Shown here in pieces: positions 16,821-25,219 of a stretch of 64,000 nucleotides of DNA (its first letter is position 1; every line of letters starts with the position of its first letter). The DNA lies in contig NZ_CP033069.1 of NCBI RefSeq assembly GCF_003669015.1, forward strand, positions 1,615,001-1,679,000. Direction: 5' to 3'. This DNA comes from Acidovorax sp. 1608163 (GTDB taxonomy: Bacteria > Pseudomonadota > Gammaproteobacteria > Burkholderiales > Burkholderiaceae_C). The notes under the pieces are model-generated. The model had not been told where the DNA came from. It saw nothing but the letters and a program-made list of their open reading frames with translations, and searched no databases. Position numbers and translations under genes: made by a program.

Positions 16821-18240
16821 AGGCGCTGGTGGTTGTGTTCAGCGCGCCTTCTTTCCACGGCACGCCTGCGGGCTCGCCCAGGTCCCAGAACAGCCCGGCC
16901 ATCACGGCCAGTCCTTCGCGGGCGACGGAGCCCAGCAAATGCTCGTTGGGTGCATGCTGCGCGCAGGCGGGGTAGGAGTGGGGAATCCACAGCGTGGGCA
17001 GGCCCAGCTGGTCGGCAAAGATGTCGTTGGGCAGTGAGCCTGCCAGGTTGGGCAGCAGTGTGGCGCTTTGGCCTGCGCTGCGTTCCATGCTGGCCAGGGT
17101 CCAGTCCACCCAGGGGTTGTCCAGGTCCAGCCGCGTGGCGCCGCACACCATGCCCATGGTGATTTCGACCTCCCCGAAACCGTGGGCGTCCAGGTGCTGG
17201 CGCAGCGTGGCCTGCACGTTCTTCCAGTCGGTGCCCACCACAAAGCGCAGCTGGCAGTGCGCCACGGCTTGCGAAGGGATGGCGTTGATGGGCCGCTGCG
17301 CATTGCCCGAACCCAGGGCCAACACCTCCAGCGTGTTCCAGCCTACCAGTTGCTCGGCGGGCGTCAGGCCCGGCTCGCCCCAGCCAGGGGTGAGGGTGGG
17401 GTCGTCCGCGCCTGTGCCAATGGCCACGTCCTTGAGTGCGGCGCGCAGCTTGTCGGGCACGCCAGCAGGCAGCAGGCCGGGCACCAGAATGCGCCCGTGC
17501 GCATCGACCATGCTGGCCAGCGCATGGCTGAGCACGGTGGCCGGGTTGGCCAGCACGCCGCCCCAGTTGCCTGAGTGGTAGGCCTTGTCACGGCTGCGCA
17601 CGGTCAGCGAGAAATTGAGGGCCCCGCGCGAGCCCAGGAACAGGGTGGGCCGCTCCACATTGATGCGTGGGCCATCGCTGGCCACGAACAGGTCGGCGTG
17701 CAGGGCTTCGCGGTGGTCTGCGCAAAAGCGGGCCAGGCCGGGCGAGCCTGCTTCTTCGCCCATCTCCAGCAGCACGGTGATGTTGTAGCCCAGTTGGCCG
17801 TCCCGGGCTTGCAGGGCGTGCGCCAGGGCCGTCAGCACCACGGTGTGCTGGCCCTTGTTGTCGGCGGTGCCTCGGCCGTACCAGCGGTCGCCCTCTTGCG
17901 TCAGCGCCCAGGGCGAGAGGCCTTCGCGCCACCCGCTTTCCTGGCCGTTGACCACGTCGCCGTGGCCGTAGGTGAGCACGGTGGGCAGAGCAGGGTCTTC
18001 CACCCGGCGGGCCAACAGCAGGGGGCCGCCCTTGGGGTCTGGGTTGTCGATCACCTGGCAGTCAAAGTCCAGGGCGTGCAGGCTGGGCACCATCTCTTCG
18101 GTCAGGTAGGTGTGCAGCTCAGGCGGCACGGTGCCCGTGTCGCTTTCGGTGCGCCAGGCCACGCGGCGGGCCAGGTCGGTGGCAAAGGCGCCACCGTCAA
18201 AGTGCTGCTGCACGCTGCGGATCAGTTGTTCTCTGCTCAT
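16819..18240 (-). CDS. M20-family metallopeptidase (ArgE/DapE-like dipeptidase)
   Basis: Zinc-dependent peptidase or deacylase, 473 residues, probably cytoplasmic. Metal and catalytic motifs appear in order: YGHGDVVNG (His and Asp), GRGTADNKGQH (bridging Asp), LEMGEEAGSPGL (the Glu pair) and IPHSYPACAQHAPNEH (late His). The dimerisation domain lies between. Related enzymes cleave dipeptides, N-acyl amino acids or carbamoyl compounds; the substrate here cannot be assigned. Located 6 bp downstream of a Bug-type binding-protein gene and likely in one operon with it, under a divergent LysR regulator. The bound and hydrolysed compounds may therefore be related. Confidence 0.88.
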   Translation of the reverse strand: MSREQLIRSVQQHFDGGAFATDLARRVAWRTESDTGTVPPELHTYLTEEMVPSLHALDFDCQVIDNPDPKGGPLLLARRVEDPALPTVLTYGHGDVVNGQESGWREGLSPWALTQEGDRWYGRGTADNKGQHTVVLTALAHALQARDGQLGYNITVLLEMGEEAGSPGLARFCADHREALHADLFVASDGPRINVERPTLFLGSRGALNFSLTVRSRDKAYHSGNWGGVLANPATVLSHALASMVDAHGRILVPGLLPAGVPDKLRAALKDVAIGTGADDPTLTPGWGEPGLTPAEQLVGWNTLEVLALGSGNAQRPINAIPSQAVAHCQLRFVVGTDWKNVQATLRQHLDAHGFGEVEITMGMVCGATRLDLDNPWVDWTLASMERSAGQSATLLPNLAGSLPNDIFADQLGLPTLWIPHSYPACAQHAPNEHLLGSVAREGLAVMAGLFWDLGEPAGVPWKEGALNTTTSA

Positions 18241-18246
18241 GGGGGT

Positions 18247-19251
18247 TTACTCCACTGCGATTTGTGCGCGGTGCGCCAGGGCGCGGTAACGGCCAATTTC
18301 GGCCTCCATGGCGGCGGCCATGGGCTTGGGGCCGATGAACACGGGTTCCATGCCCTGGTTGCGCACCTGCTCTTGCAGGCCTGTGTCGCGCATGCTGGCG
18401 TCCACTTCTTTTTGCAGCTTGGCCAGGATGGCGGCCGGGGTGCGTGCCGGGGCCGCAATGGCGTACCAGCCGTCAAAGGCAGCATCGGGCATCTTCAGCT
18501 CTTGCACGGTGGGCACAGTTGGCAGCGCCCGCGAGCGGTCATTGCCCGCAATCGCCAGGGCGCGCAGCTTGCCCGATCGCACATGCGGCGCAGCGCTGGC
18601 CACGGTGTCGATGGCGAGCTGAATCTCGCCGCCAATCAGGCCCATCATGGCCTGGGCACTGCCACGGTAGGGCACGTCTTGCAGGCGCACGCCAGCGGCT
18701 TGCTCCAGCAGGGCACCCACCAGGTGCGGCGCAGAGCCCGAGCCAAACGTGGCGTAGTTGATGGTTTTGGGCGCCGCCTTGGCCGCTGCCAGCAGCGAGG
18801 CAAGGTCTTTGTGGGGCGAGCTGGCATTGACCACGATCACCAGCGGCGCCTTGGCCACGATGGCGACGGGGGCCAGGTCTTTGAGCGGGTCGTACGGCAG
18901 TTTGGGCCGCAGGGCGGCGTTGACGGTGTAGCTGGTGGAGCCAGACACCAGCAGGGTGTAGCCGTCGGGTTCGGCCTTGACCACGCTTTCGGTGCCGATG
19001 ATGGTGGAGGCACCGGGTTTGTTGTCTACCACCACGGGGCTGCCCAGGCGGGTGGCCAGCTTTTGCGCCAGGGCCCGAGCCACGGCATCGGTGCCGCCGC
19101 CGGGCGGAAACGGCACCACCAGGCGGATGGGGCGTTGCGGCCAGGCCGTGGAGGCACTGGCTGCACTGTTGGGCTGCTGCGCGCTGCTGGCCATAGCGGC
19201 CAGGGCGCCACAGGTGGCGAGCAAAAGGGTGAGTGAGGCGCGGCGTTTCAT
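18247..19251 (-). CDS. Bug/TctC-family periplasmic binding protein
   Basis: Periplasmic receptor of the tripartite tricarboxylate transporter class, 334 residues. Signal peptide about residues 1-24 ([20 protein letters not shown], cleavage near SSA-QQ). The mature part opens with the Bug signature [19 protein letters not shown] and has [10 protein letters not shown] and [11 protein letters not shown] segments. No membrane subunits (TctAB) are adjacent, as is common for the expanded Bug families of Burkholderiales. Ligand unknown; its partner gene encodes an M20 peptidase, so an amide-containing carboxylate is conceivable. Confidence 0.9.
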   Translation of the reverse strand: MKRRASLTLLLATCGALAAMASSAQQPNSAASASTAWPQRPIRLVVPFPPGGGTDAVARALAQKLATRLGSPVVVDNKPGASTIIGTESVVKAEPDGYTLLVSGSTSYTVNAALRPKLPYDPLKDLAPVAIVAKAPLVIVVNASSPHKDLASLLAAAKAAPKTINYATFGSGSAPHLVGALLEQAAGVRLQDVPYRGSAQAMMGLIGGEIQLAIDTVASAAPHVRSGKLRALAIAGNDRSRALPTVPTVQELKMPDAAFDGWYAIAAPARTPAAILAKLQKEVDASMRDTGLQEQVRNQGMEPVFIGPKPMAAAMEAEIGRYRALAHRAQIAVE

Positions 19252-19378
19252 GGAATGGCTCCTGGGGTGGTGGCGAGGAAGGCGCAGCCCTCTAGGCTAT
19301 ATGGCAATTGGAGCCTTGAAACACGCAAGATGGGCGCCTGCTATTCGTTCTGATTCATAGAGAATAGGCAAAAAAGTG

Positions 19379-19393
19379 TTGCCTTTATTGCAA
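19379..19393. promoter_or_regulatory. Candidate LysR-type operator
   Basis: TTGCCTTTATTGCAA is an interrupted palindrome holding a T-N11-A core, the usual LysR-type binding pattern. It lies 36 bp before the LysR gene start and about 130 bp upstream of the divergent Bug-protein gene, where an autoregulator/activator would be expected to bind. Confidence 0.45.
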
Positions 19394-19428
19394 CGCAATA
19401 TGGCGCCGATTTTGGGCAAAGGATGGTC

Positions 19429-20394
19429 ATGCAGTTCTCACTCTTCAGTTTGCCTTTGCGGTATTTCTTTGAGGTGGCGCGCACGGGCTCGGTCAACCAG
19501 GCGGCGCAGCGCTTGCATGTGGCAGCGTCGGCGGTGAGTCGCCAGTTGGCCAAGCTCGAAGACTCGGTGGGTGTGCCGCTGTTCGAGCGCCAGCCCCGTG
19601 GCATGGCCCTGACGGCCGCAGGTGCGCGGCTGCTGGCGCATGTCAATGCGCAAGAGGCGCAATCCCACGGGTTGGTGCAGCAGTTGCAGGATTTGGCCAC
19701 CCAGCAGGCGCAGCAGGTGCGCGTGGCGTGTACCGAGGGCTTCGCGGTGGGGTTCTTGCCCCGCGTGATGTCGGCTTTCCGGGCGCAGCACCCCTCGGTG
19801 CAGATGCAGCTGCAGGTGGTGGTGCCGCAGGACGCCTCGGCCTTGCTGCTGCGGGGGGAGGTGGACCTGGCCCTCAAGTACAGCCTGGCGCCCGACAAAG
19901 GGCTGCAGGTGCTGCACTCGGCCGTGGCCCCGGTGTATGCCGTGGTGGTGCCGGGCCACCCGCTGGCCCGTCAGCGCAGCGTGCGCGTGGCCGATGTGGT
20001 GGCCTACCCGCTGCTCATGGGCGGTGCCAGCATCACCGGGCGACAGTTGTTTGATTTGAGTTGCACCGTGCAGGGATTGCGCTATGCGCCCGCCGTCGAG
20101 AGCAATTTCTCGTCGGCTTTGCTACCCCTGCTGGAGGGGCTGGACGTGGTGCTGGCGGGCTACCTGACAGCCGCCCATTGGGTGGAAGACGGGCGCCTGG
20201 TGGCCGTGCCGTTTGAGGAGGCCCAGTTGCAGCAGCGCCGCCTGCAGGTGCTGGCACCCGAGGGACGTGAGCCGTCGGCCTTGGTACGGGCGTTCACCGA
20301 GACTTTGGTGGCCGCCATTGGCGAATATGGAACGCGCAAGGTGGGGCGCCGTAAGAAGGCCGCAGTGGCCAAGGCCACAGCGAAGGCGGGGTGA
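19429..20394 (+). CDS. LysR-family transcriptional regulator
   Basis: About 321 residues. The N-terminal winged helix-turn-helix is RYFFEVARTGSVNQAAQRLH then AASAVSRQLAKLEDSVGVPL, with FERQPRGMALTAAG ending the DNA-binding domain. Residues ~95-300 form the two-lobed effector domain. ATG at 19429 (MQFSLFSLPLRYF) is preferred over ATG at 19423 because AAAGG ends at 19422, too close to the first ATG. Divergent from the Bug-protein/M20 peptidase pair, which it probably controls. A Lys/Ala-rich C-terminal tail (KVGRRKKAAVAKATAKAG) is unusual and probably unstructured. Confidence 0.9.
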   Translation: MQFSLFSLPLRYFFEVARTGSVNQAAQRLHVAASAVSRQLAKLEDSVGVPLFERQPRGMALTAAGARLLAHVNAQEAQSHGLVQQLQDLATQQAQQVRVACTEGFAVGFLPRVMSAFRAQHPSVQMQLQVVVPQDASALLLRGEVDLALKYSLAPDKGLQVLHSAVAPVYAVVVPGHPLARQRSVRVADVVAYPLLMGGASITGRQLFDLSCTVQGLRYAPAVESNFSSALLPLLEGLDVVLAGYLTAAHWVEDGRLVAVPFEEAQLQQRRLQVLAPEGREPSALVRAFTETLVAAIGEYGTRKVGRRKKAAVAKATAKAG

Positions 20395-20402
20395 GCCGGG
20401 AC

Positions 20403-20421
20403 GCGCCCCTGTGCGGGGCGC
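20403..20421 (+). terminator. Hairpin after LysR gene
   Basis: GCGCCCC-TGTGC-GGGGCGC, a perfect 7-bp stem starting 8 bp after the LysR stop. It lacks a T-run, so terminator activity is uncertain. Confidence 0.35.
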
Positions 20422-20472
20422 CGTGCAGGGTCAGCAGGGTGGTTACCATTGGGCGTTACCTTGCGTTGCACT

Positions 20473-20964
20473 ATGGCCAAGAGAGATCACGTTTCAGAAA
20501 CCCCGGCGACCCAACTGCTCAAAGCCAACAAAGTGGCTTTTACCGAGCACCCTTATGAATACCTGGAGCACGGAGGTGCCCAGCACAGCGCGGCTGTGCT
20601 CGGGCTCGATCCGTTCACGGTGGTCAAGACCTTGATCATGCAGGACCAGGATGCGAAGCCGCTGGTGGTTTTGATGCACGGCAACCGCAAGGTGTCCACC
20701 AAGAATCTGGCACGCCAGATCGGAGCCAAGTCGGTGGAGCCCTGTGCCCCTGAGGTGGCCAATCGCCACAGTGGTTATCTGGTGGGCGGCACGTCACCTT
20801 TTGGGACGCGGCGCACCATGCCGGTTTACATCGAAGAGACGATCCTCGGCTTGCCCCGCATTGCCATCAACGGCGGGCGCCGGGGCTTTCTGGTCCAGAT
20901 CGACCCGCAGGTGTGCGTGCAATTGCTGTCTGCCAAGACGGTGCAGTGCGCGCTGGCAGAATAG
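20473..20964 (+). CDS. ybaK: YbaK/EbsC-type Cys-tRNA(Pro) deacylase
   Basis: Trans-editing enzyme that hydrolyses mischarged Cys-tRNA(Pro), protecting translation. The 163-residue product matches YbaK in length (159) and layout: TPATQLLKANKVAFTEHPYE at the N-terminus, a conserved Lys in FTVVKTLIM, and the GGTSPFGTRRTMPVYIEE loop, where YbaK-type enzymes have GGxSPxG. ATG at 20473 (MAKRDHVSETPATQ) is chosen over an upstream start because the domain begins there. It stands upstream of plsY on the same strand with 113 bp between them. Confidence 0.9.
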   Translation: MAKRDHVSETPATQLLKANKVAFTEHPYEYLEHGGAQHSAAVLGLDPFTVVKTLIMQDQDAKPLVVLMHGNRKVSTKNLARQIGAKSVEPCAPEVANRHSGYLVGGTSPFGTRRTMPVYIEETILGLPRIAINGGRRGFLVQIDPQVCVQLLSAKTVQCALAE

Positions 20965-21077
20965 CCAGCCGCTTTTACCAGCCGTTTTTTGCCCACCGTT
21001 TTTGTAGCCGCTGTATTGCGTTGCTTTTGCGCCCCTGCGGAGTTTGCCCGCATGGAGCGTCTACCCAAGGAGTTGTT

Positions 21078-21707
21078 TTGACCGCCGCGTACCCTTTGTT
21101 TGCCACCCTGGCTGCCTATTTGCTGGGCTCATTGTCTTTTGCCGTGATCGTGACCCGCGTGATGGGGTTGAGCGACCCGCGCACCTACGGCAGCAAAAAC
21201 CCGGGTGCCACCAACGTGCTGCGCTCTGGCAGCAAGGTGGCCGCCATCGTGACCCTGCTGCTTGATGCTGTGAAGGGCTGGGTGCCCGTGGTGCTGGTGC
21301 GCTGGTTTGGCAAGCCCTATGGGCTGGAAGACGGCACGATCGCGCTGGTGGGCCTGGCCGCGTTTCTCGGTCATCTGTGGCCGGTGTTTTTCCGCTTTCA
21401 GGGTGGCAAGGGGGTGGCTACGGCGCTGGGGGTGTTGGTGGGCATCAGTGGCTGGCTGGGCTTGGCTACGGCGCTGACTTGGCTGCTGGTGGCGGTGGCC
21501 TTCCGCTATTCGTCCCTGGCCTCGTTGGTGGCGGCCATCCTGGCCCCCGTGCTGTACCTGTTGCTGGATGGCGTGGTCTGGTATGCAGAGCAAAGCATTA
21601 CTGTGGCTATTGCTGCCATGGCTTTGCTGTTGGTGTGGCGGCACCGTGAGAACGTCTTGCGCCTGCTGGCTGGTAAAGAGTCGAAACTGGGCAAATCCAA
21701 GAAATGA
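21078..21707 (+). CDS. plsY: Acyl-phosphate:glycerol-3-phosphate acyltransferase
   Basis: Integral membrane enzyme that makes lysophosphatidic acid from acyl-phosphate and glycerol-3-phosphate, the first step of phospholipid synthesis in most bacteria. The 209-residue protein has about five to seven hydrophobic helices and the PlsY motifs GSKNPGATNVLR, HLWPVFFRFQGGKGVAT and the late WRHRENVLRLL. The start is a TTG at 21078 with AAGGAG five bases before it. Longer in-frame starts upstream would add a hydrophilic, Cys-rich, non-homologous segment. A charged KESKLGKSKK tail ends the protein. Convergent with the HD-domain gene. Confidence 0.93.
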   Translation: MTAAYPLFATLAAYLLGSLSFAVIVTRVMGLSDPRTYGSKNPGATNVLRSGSKVAAIVTLLLDAVKGWVPVVLVRWFGKPYGLEDGTIALVGLAAFLGHLWPVFFRFQGGKGVATALGVLVGISGWLGLATALTWLLVAVAFRYSSLASLVAAILAPVLYLLLDGVVWYAEQSITVAIAAMALLLVWRHRENVLRLLAGKESKLGKSKK

Positions 21708-21713
21708 GCCTTA

Positions 21714-21733
21714 CCCACCCCGTCTCGGGTGGG
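21714..21733. terminator. Hairpin between convergent plsY and HD-domain genes
   Basis: CCCACCC-CGTCTC-GGGTGGG, a perfect 7-bp stem placed in the 42-bp gap between two convergent genes. There is no clear T-run; a bidirectional stop or mRNA end-stabiliser is plausible. Confidence 0.45.
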
Positions 21734-21749
21734 CATGCATGCCTGGGGC

Positions 21750-22778
21750 TCACTGCAATCCGAGTGTGGCGGGTGTGGTGACCAGGTGGTGGATACCGGT
21801 GTGGTGCTGGGCTGCATAGAGGCCCAGCCGCACCATGGTCTGGTGGTGCAGGTCGACGGTCACGGCGGAGCGCGCCAGCGCTGACTGAATACGAGGCTTG
21901 CCCAGTGCGGTGGAGTGCAAGATGGGCTGGGGTTTGTGATGGCCTGCACGGTCTAGCAGGCTGGCGACCAGCGGGTGGTTGGCCTTGTCGCTGCGGCGCA
22001 GAACAATGGCCGTGTCGCCGTTGTCGAGCCGGACAAAAGTGCCTGGTGGGCACAGGCCGATGGCACGCACCAGGACGTAACTCACTTCATCGTGCTGTTC
22101 AACCTCCTGGCCCACAATGGCCCGGACGGAGTCGGTGGCACTGCGGCCAGCGCGTGATTTGCGGGGGCTGATCATGGCCGCGTAGCGGTCAATCGTCCCG
22201 AGGATGCGGGTCAGACGGTCTTGCGGCGCCTGGGTGGCCAGCGGCACCCGATCGGCAATCGGCGCATGGTGCTGCCCCACCACATCCAGCCACAAGGGAT
22301 CGTTGATGAAGACGCGCTCCAGCAGGGCCTGGCTGTCCAGGGGGTGGCTCTGGATGGCTTCTTTTTGCGGTGGCGTTGGCTTTTCGCGTTGCTCGGCCAG
22401 CTCGTCCTGCAAGACTGTCATGCCGATGTTCATGGTGAGTGCCGCGCGCACGAGGCTGTCGCGCTCGTTGGCAGGCAGCTTCAGCTCGCGGGCCATGATG
22501 TCGCACAGCGTGGCGCACACCAGCGCGTGCGAGGCGCTGTAGCCTGCGGTGGAGGTGGCCGCCAGTTGAAACATGAGGTACAGCGCTGCGTCGTTGTCGT
22601 GCGCCACCAAGTCCTGCAGCCACAAATCCAGCTGCCGGATCTTTGCTGAAAAGTCCTGCACCAGCAGGGGTTTGGACAGCAGTAGCGAGAGCGCTGACTC
22701 CAGGTCGGACCAGAGGCTGAGCAGGTCTTCGTATTCACCATCGTGGTGTGGTTTGCCTGAGGGCAGGGGGGCCGACAT
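21750..22778 (-). CDS. HD-GYP-like protein with degenerate metal-binding site
   Basis: A 342-residue soluble protein laid out like an HD-GYP cyclic-di-GMP phosphodiesterase. The fold order is recognisable: GYSASHALVCATLCDIM (His84), RAALTMNIGMTVLQDEL, EAIQSHPLDSQALLERV (His145) and VVGQHHAP (His170/171). The defining HD pair, normally in LLHDIGK, is replaced by Met116-Asn117 in LTMNIGM, so a normal binuclear metal centre is unlikely. A C-terminal extension of about 130 residues includes PPGTFVRLDNGDTAIVLRR. Probably a binding or scaffold protein rather than an enzyme (inference). Start at 22778 lies 11 bp after the retropepsin-like stop, implying an operon. Confidence 0.75.
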   Translation of the reverse strand: MSAPLPSGKPHHDGEYEDLLSLWSDLESALSLLLSKPLLVQDFSAKIRQLDLWLQDLVAHDNDAALYLMFQLAATSTAGYSASHALVCATLCDIMARELKLPANERDSLVRAALTMNIGMTVLQDELAEQREKPTPPQKEAIQSHPLDSQALLERVFINDPLWLDVVGQHHAPIADRVPLATQAPQDRLTRILGTIDRYAAMISPRKSRAGRSATDSVRAIVGQEVEQHDEVSYVLVRAIGLCPPGTFVRLDNGDTAIVLRRSDKANHPLVASLLDRAGHHKPQPILHSTALGKPRIQSALARSAVTVDLHHQTMVRLGLYAAQHHTGIHHLVTTPATLGLQ

Positions 22779-22789
22779 GGTGATGAGGC

Positions 22790-23436
22790 TCAGTTGCGCT
22801 TTTCCAGCACCATTTGATCGTTGGTGCGGGTCATCTGAAACTGGCCCAGGAAGCTGTTGCCCAACAACACATAAGGCATGGGTTGGGGGTGACCACGGCG
22901 TCAATGCCAAACACTTCTACATCGCCAATGCGTACCGAATCGAGTCGGATACGCCAGCCCTGCGCGACCCCATTGGCGGTGCTCAAGCGCATGGGTTGGC
23001 CTTGCAGGTATTTCAATCCCATGCGGTCAGCGTCTGTCTTGCCAATGGCAACCGACGATGCCCCCGTGTCCACCACATACTGCATGTGCTGGCCGTTGAT
23101 CTGGCCAGTGTTGATGAAATGGCCCCGGCTGTCTGCGGCCAGCACAACACGCTTGCCGGCGGAGGCACTGCCCACGCTCACCGGTGCCTCGCCCAGGCGC
23201 AGTGAGCGCCGAGTGCCATCGATCTCCACCACGGCCTCTTCTTTGCCAACGGACAGCACTTTGACGCCTTGGTGGCTCTCACCCGTGCCTACACCGCGTG
23301 GCGCGCCACCATTGACCACCAGCAAGGCCTTGCCACCCAAAATGCCTGCCAGGGCGACCGCCGATTGGGCAGACGCCAGCGTGGGGCTCAGAAGAGCGAG
23401 CGCCAGGGAGAAGGCCAGTGCCGGTGTGTATTTCAT
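22790..23436 (-). pseudogene. Retropepsin-like aspartic protease, apparent frameshift near the C-terminus
   Basis: Signal peptide (residues 1-23, LAFSLALALLSPTLASAQS) followed by a clan AA aspartic-protease domain with active-site YVVDTGASSVAIG. The reading frame derails after DAVVTP at about residue 188 and ends at 22831 in a Cys/Trp-rich tail. Adding one base at the G-run 22885-22889 (C-run on the coding strand) restores the family end MPYVLLGNSFLGQFQMTRTN and a stop at 22790, giving 215 residues. The lost segment includes the hydrophobic-hydrophobic-Gly motif (LLGNSF) needed for the fold. Either a real mutation or a homopolymer sequence error. Upstream of, and probably in one operon with, the degenerate HD gene. 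Confidence 0.75.
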
Positions 23437-23444
23437 CTGCGGTG

Positions 23445-23930
23445 TCAGTCGCGGAAATTGTCGAAAGACAGCGGGACGTCTGTGACGTCTTTGCGAATGA
23501 GTGCCATGGCTGCTTGCAGGTCATCGCGCTTGGCGCCTGAGACACGGACTTTGTCTTCCTGAATGGCGCCTTGCACCTTGAGCTTGCTGTCCTTGAGCAG
23601 TTTCTGGATCTTCTTGGCCAGTTCGCTCTCGATGCCGTTGCGCACCTTGATGACTTGCTTGACCTTGTCTCCGCCCATTTTTTGCACGTCGCCCTTGTCG
23701 AGGAAACGGACATCCACGCTGCGTTTGGTCAGCTTGTTGCGAAGAACGTCTTCGATCTGCGTGAGCTGAAATTCAGCGTCGCCAATCATGGTGATCTCTT
23801 TGTCCTTGATCTCAATGCTGGCGGAGGTCCCTTTGAAGTCAAAGCGTGTGGAGATCTCCTTGACGGTGTTTTCCACCGCATTTTTGACTTCTACGAGGTT
23901 GGCTTCACAAACGGTATCAAAGGAGGGCAT
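23445..23930 (-). CDS. yajQ: YajQ-family nucleotide/cyclic-di-GMP binding protein
   Basis: A 161-residue cytoplasmic protein of two ferredoxin-like domains. It matches the family throughout: [40 protein letters not shown], then [20 protein letters not shown] and the end PLSFDNFRD. YajQ proteins bind nucleotides; the Xanthomonas and Burkholderia members have been described as cyclic-di-GMP-responsive partners of a LysR regulator. ATG at 23930 is chosen because the family always begins MPSFD; an in-frame start 45 bp upstream adds a Cys-rich non-homologous extension. Located 8 bp upstream of the retropepsin-like gene. Confidence 0.94.
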   Translation of the reverse strand: MPSFDTVCEANLVEVKNAVENTVKEISTRFDFKGTSASIEIKDKEITMIGDAEFQLTQIEDVLRNKLTKRSVDVRFLDKGDVQKMGGDKVKQVIKVRNGIESELAKKIQKLLKDSKLKVQGAIQEDKVRVSGAKRDDLQAAMALIRKDVTDVPLSFDNFRD

Positions 23931-24002
23931 AGCGGCTTTCACTGGCTTGGCAAAACAAAAGGGGCAGTCGCGCACGGTTGCCCCGGTGCGACAATCCTGG
24001 CA

Positions 24003-25076
24003 ATGGTAGTCGAGAAAAACGTCCCTTTACAGCCCTGGAACACCTTCGGTATTGCCGCTCGCGCGTTGTCGCTGGTGCGCATCCAGAGCGCGGCTGATTT
24101 GTTGCAAGTGCGCGCAGCGCCTGAGCTGTGTGATGCCCCCTTCTTTGTCCTTGGAGGCGGTAGCAACATCGTGCTGACGGGAGACGTCAAGCCGGTGGTG
24201 CTCAAGATGGAGATCAAGGGTTTTCGTCTGGTGCAAGAGACCCCAAAGGCCTGGATTGTCGAAGCGGGGGCGGGTGAGCTGTGGCACGACTGTGTGGCGT
24301 GGACGCTGCGCAATGGTTATCCAGGCCTTGAGAATATGGCGCTGATCCCAGGCACGGTAGGGGCCGCGCCAGTGCAAAACATTGGTGCGTATGGCGTGGA
24401 GCTGCAAGACCGCTTTGAGTCGCTTGACGCAGTGGATATGCGCACGGGTCAGTCCTTCACCTTGATGGCCGAGCAATGTGCGTTTGGGTATCGTGATTCT
24501 GTGTTCAAGCACGGTGCTTCCACCCCTGCTGTGCAGGGCGCAGATTTGCGCAACATGGGGCTGGCTGGGCGTGCGGTGATCACCCACGTGCGTTTTCGTT
24601 TGCCTCGCCCCTGGCAGCCCGTGCTGGGCTATCTGGACCTAGAGCGCCGCAGGGAGCAAGCGGGCGTGGACAGCCCCGATGCGTGGCAGATTTTTGAATG
24701 GATCTGCGAGATTCGCCGGGCCAAGTTGCCTGACCCGGCTGTAGTGGGCAATGCCGGTAGCTTCTTCAAGAACCCGACGGTCACCCCAGAGCAATGCACA
24801 GACATCATCGCCAGAGAGCCCAAAATCGTGCACTACCCCATGCCAGACGGCAGCGTGAAATTGGCCGCTGGCTGGTTGATTGATGCCTGTGGCTGGCGTG
24901 GCAAATCGATTGGCAAAGCCGGTGTCTACGAGAAGCAGGCGCTGGTGCTGGTGAACCGAGGTACGGAGCAAGACAGCGTCACCGGTGGCGAAGTGATGAC
25001 GCTGGCCAAGGCCATACAGACCAGCGTGTACGAGCGGTTTGGCATTCGACTGGAGCCTGAACCTGTTGTGGTTTGA
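24003..25076 (+). CDS. murB: UDP-N-acetylenolpyruvoylglucosamine reductase
   Basis: FAD enzyme that reduces enolpyruvyl-UDP-GlcNAc to UDP-MurNAc in peptidoglycan synthesis (cytoplasm). The 357-residue product is type I MurB. FAD-binding segments are [28 protein letters not shown] and [20 protein letters not shown]; the catalytic serine lies in [12 protein letters not shown] and the substrate-end motif is [13 protein letters not shown]. Start at 24003 ([16 protein letters not shown]) is where homology begins, although the frame is open much further upstream opposite yajQ. Slightly longer than E. coli MurB (342). Divergent from yajQ, 72 bp apart. Confidence 0.95.
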   Translation: MVVEKNVPLQPWNTFGIAARALSLVRIQSAADLLQVRAAPELCDAPFFVLGGGSNIVLTGDVKPVVLKMEIKGFRLVQETPKAWIVEAGAGELWHDCVAWTLRNGYPGLENMALIPGTVGAAPVQNIGAYGVELQDRFESLDAVDMRTGQSFTLMAEQCAFGYRDSVFKHGASTPAVQGADLRNMGLAGRAVITHVRFRLPRPWQPVLGYLDLERRREQAGVDSPDAWQIFEWICEIRRAKLPDPAVVGNAGSFFKNPTVTPEQCTDIIAREPKIVHYPMPDGSVKLAAGWLIDACGWRGKSIGKAGVYEKQALVLVNRGTEQDSVTGGEVMTLAKAIQTSVYERFGIRLEPEPVVV

Positions 25077-25094
25077 CCCAGACGCGTTTGCATT

Positions 25095-25187
25095 TAGCGT
25101 GGCGAGCAACACCCAGCGAAGCAGCCCTGGCTAGGCGTTGCGCCGCAGGCAGTACAAGCAATACGACAAGGCGAGACAACGACGCTA
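25095..25187. repeat. Intergenic repeat-like unit with inverted TAGCGT ends
   Basis: A 93-bp unit bounded by TAGCGT and ACGCTA in the gap between convergent murB and the hybrid kinase gene. It includes GGCTAGGCGTTGCGCCGCAG and CAAGGCGAGACAACGACGC. I recall near-identical intergenic strings in Comamonadaceae genomes, but copy number cannot be checked here. It shares short runs such as GCGCC and GCCTAGC (reverse strand) with the interior of the MITE-like element at 15169. Confidence 0.45.
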
Positions 25188-25219
25188 GGGGAGTTTTGTT
25201 AGCGGCTCTTAGCCCGGCG

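Noticed and set aside
18247..19251. Second tricarboxylate (TctC) receptor
   Set aside because: It lacks the GGGWDTTGR and GGGSRGSTEH features seen in the true TctC at 46080 and has no TctAB genes beside it; called a generic Bug protein.
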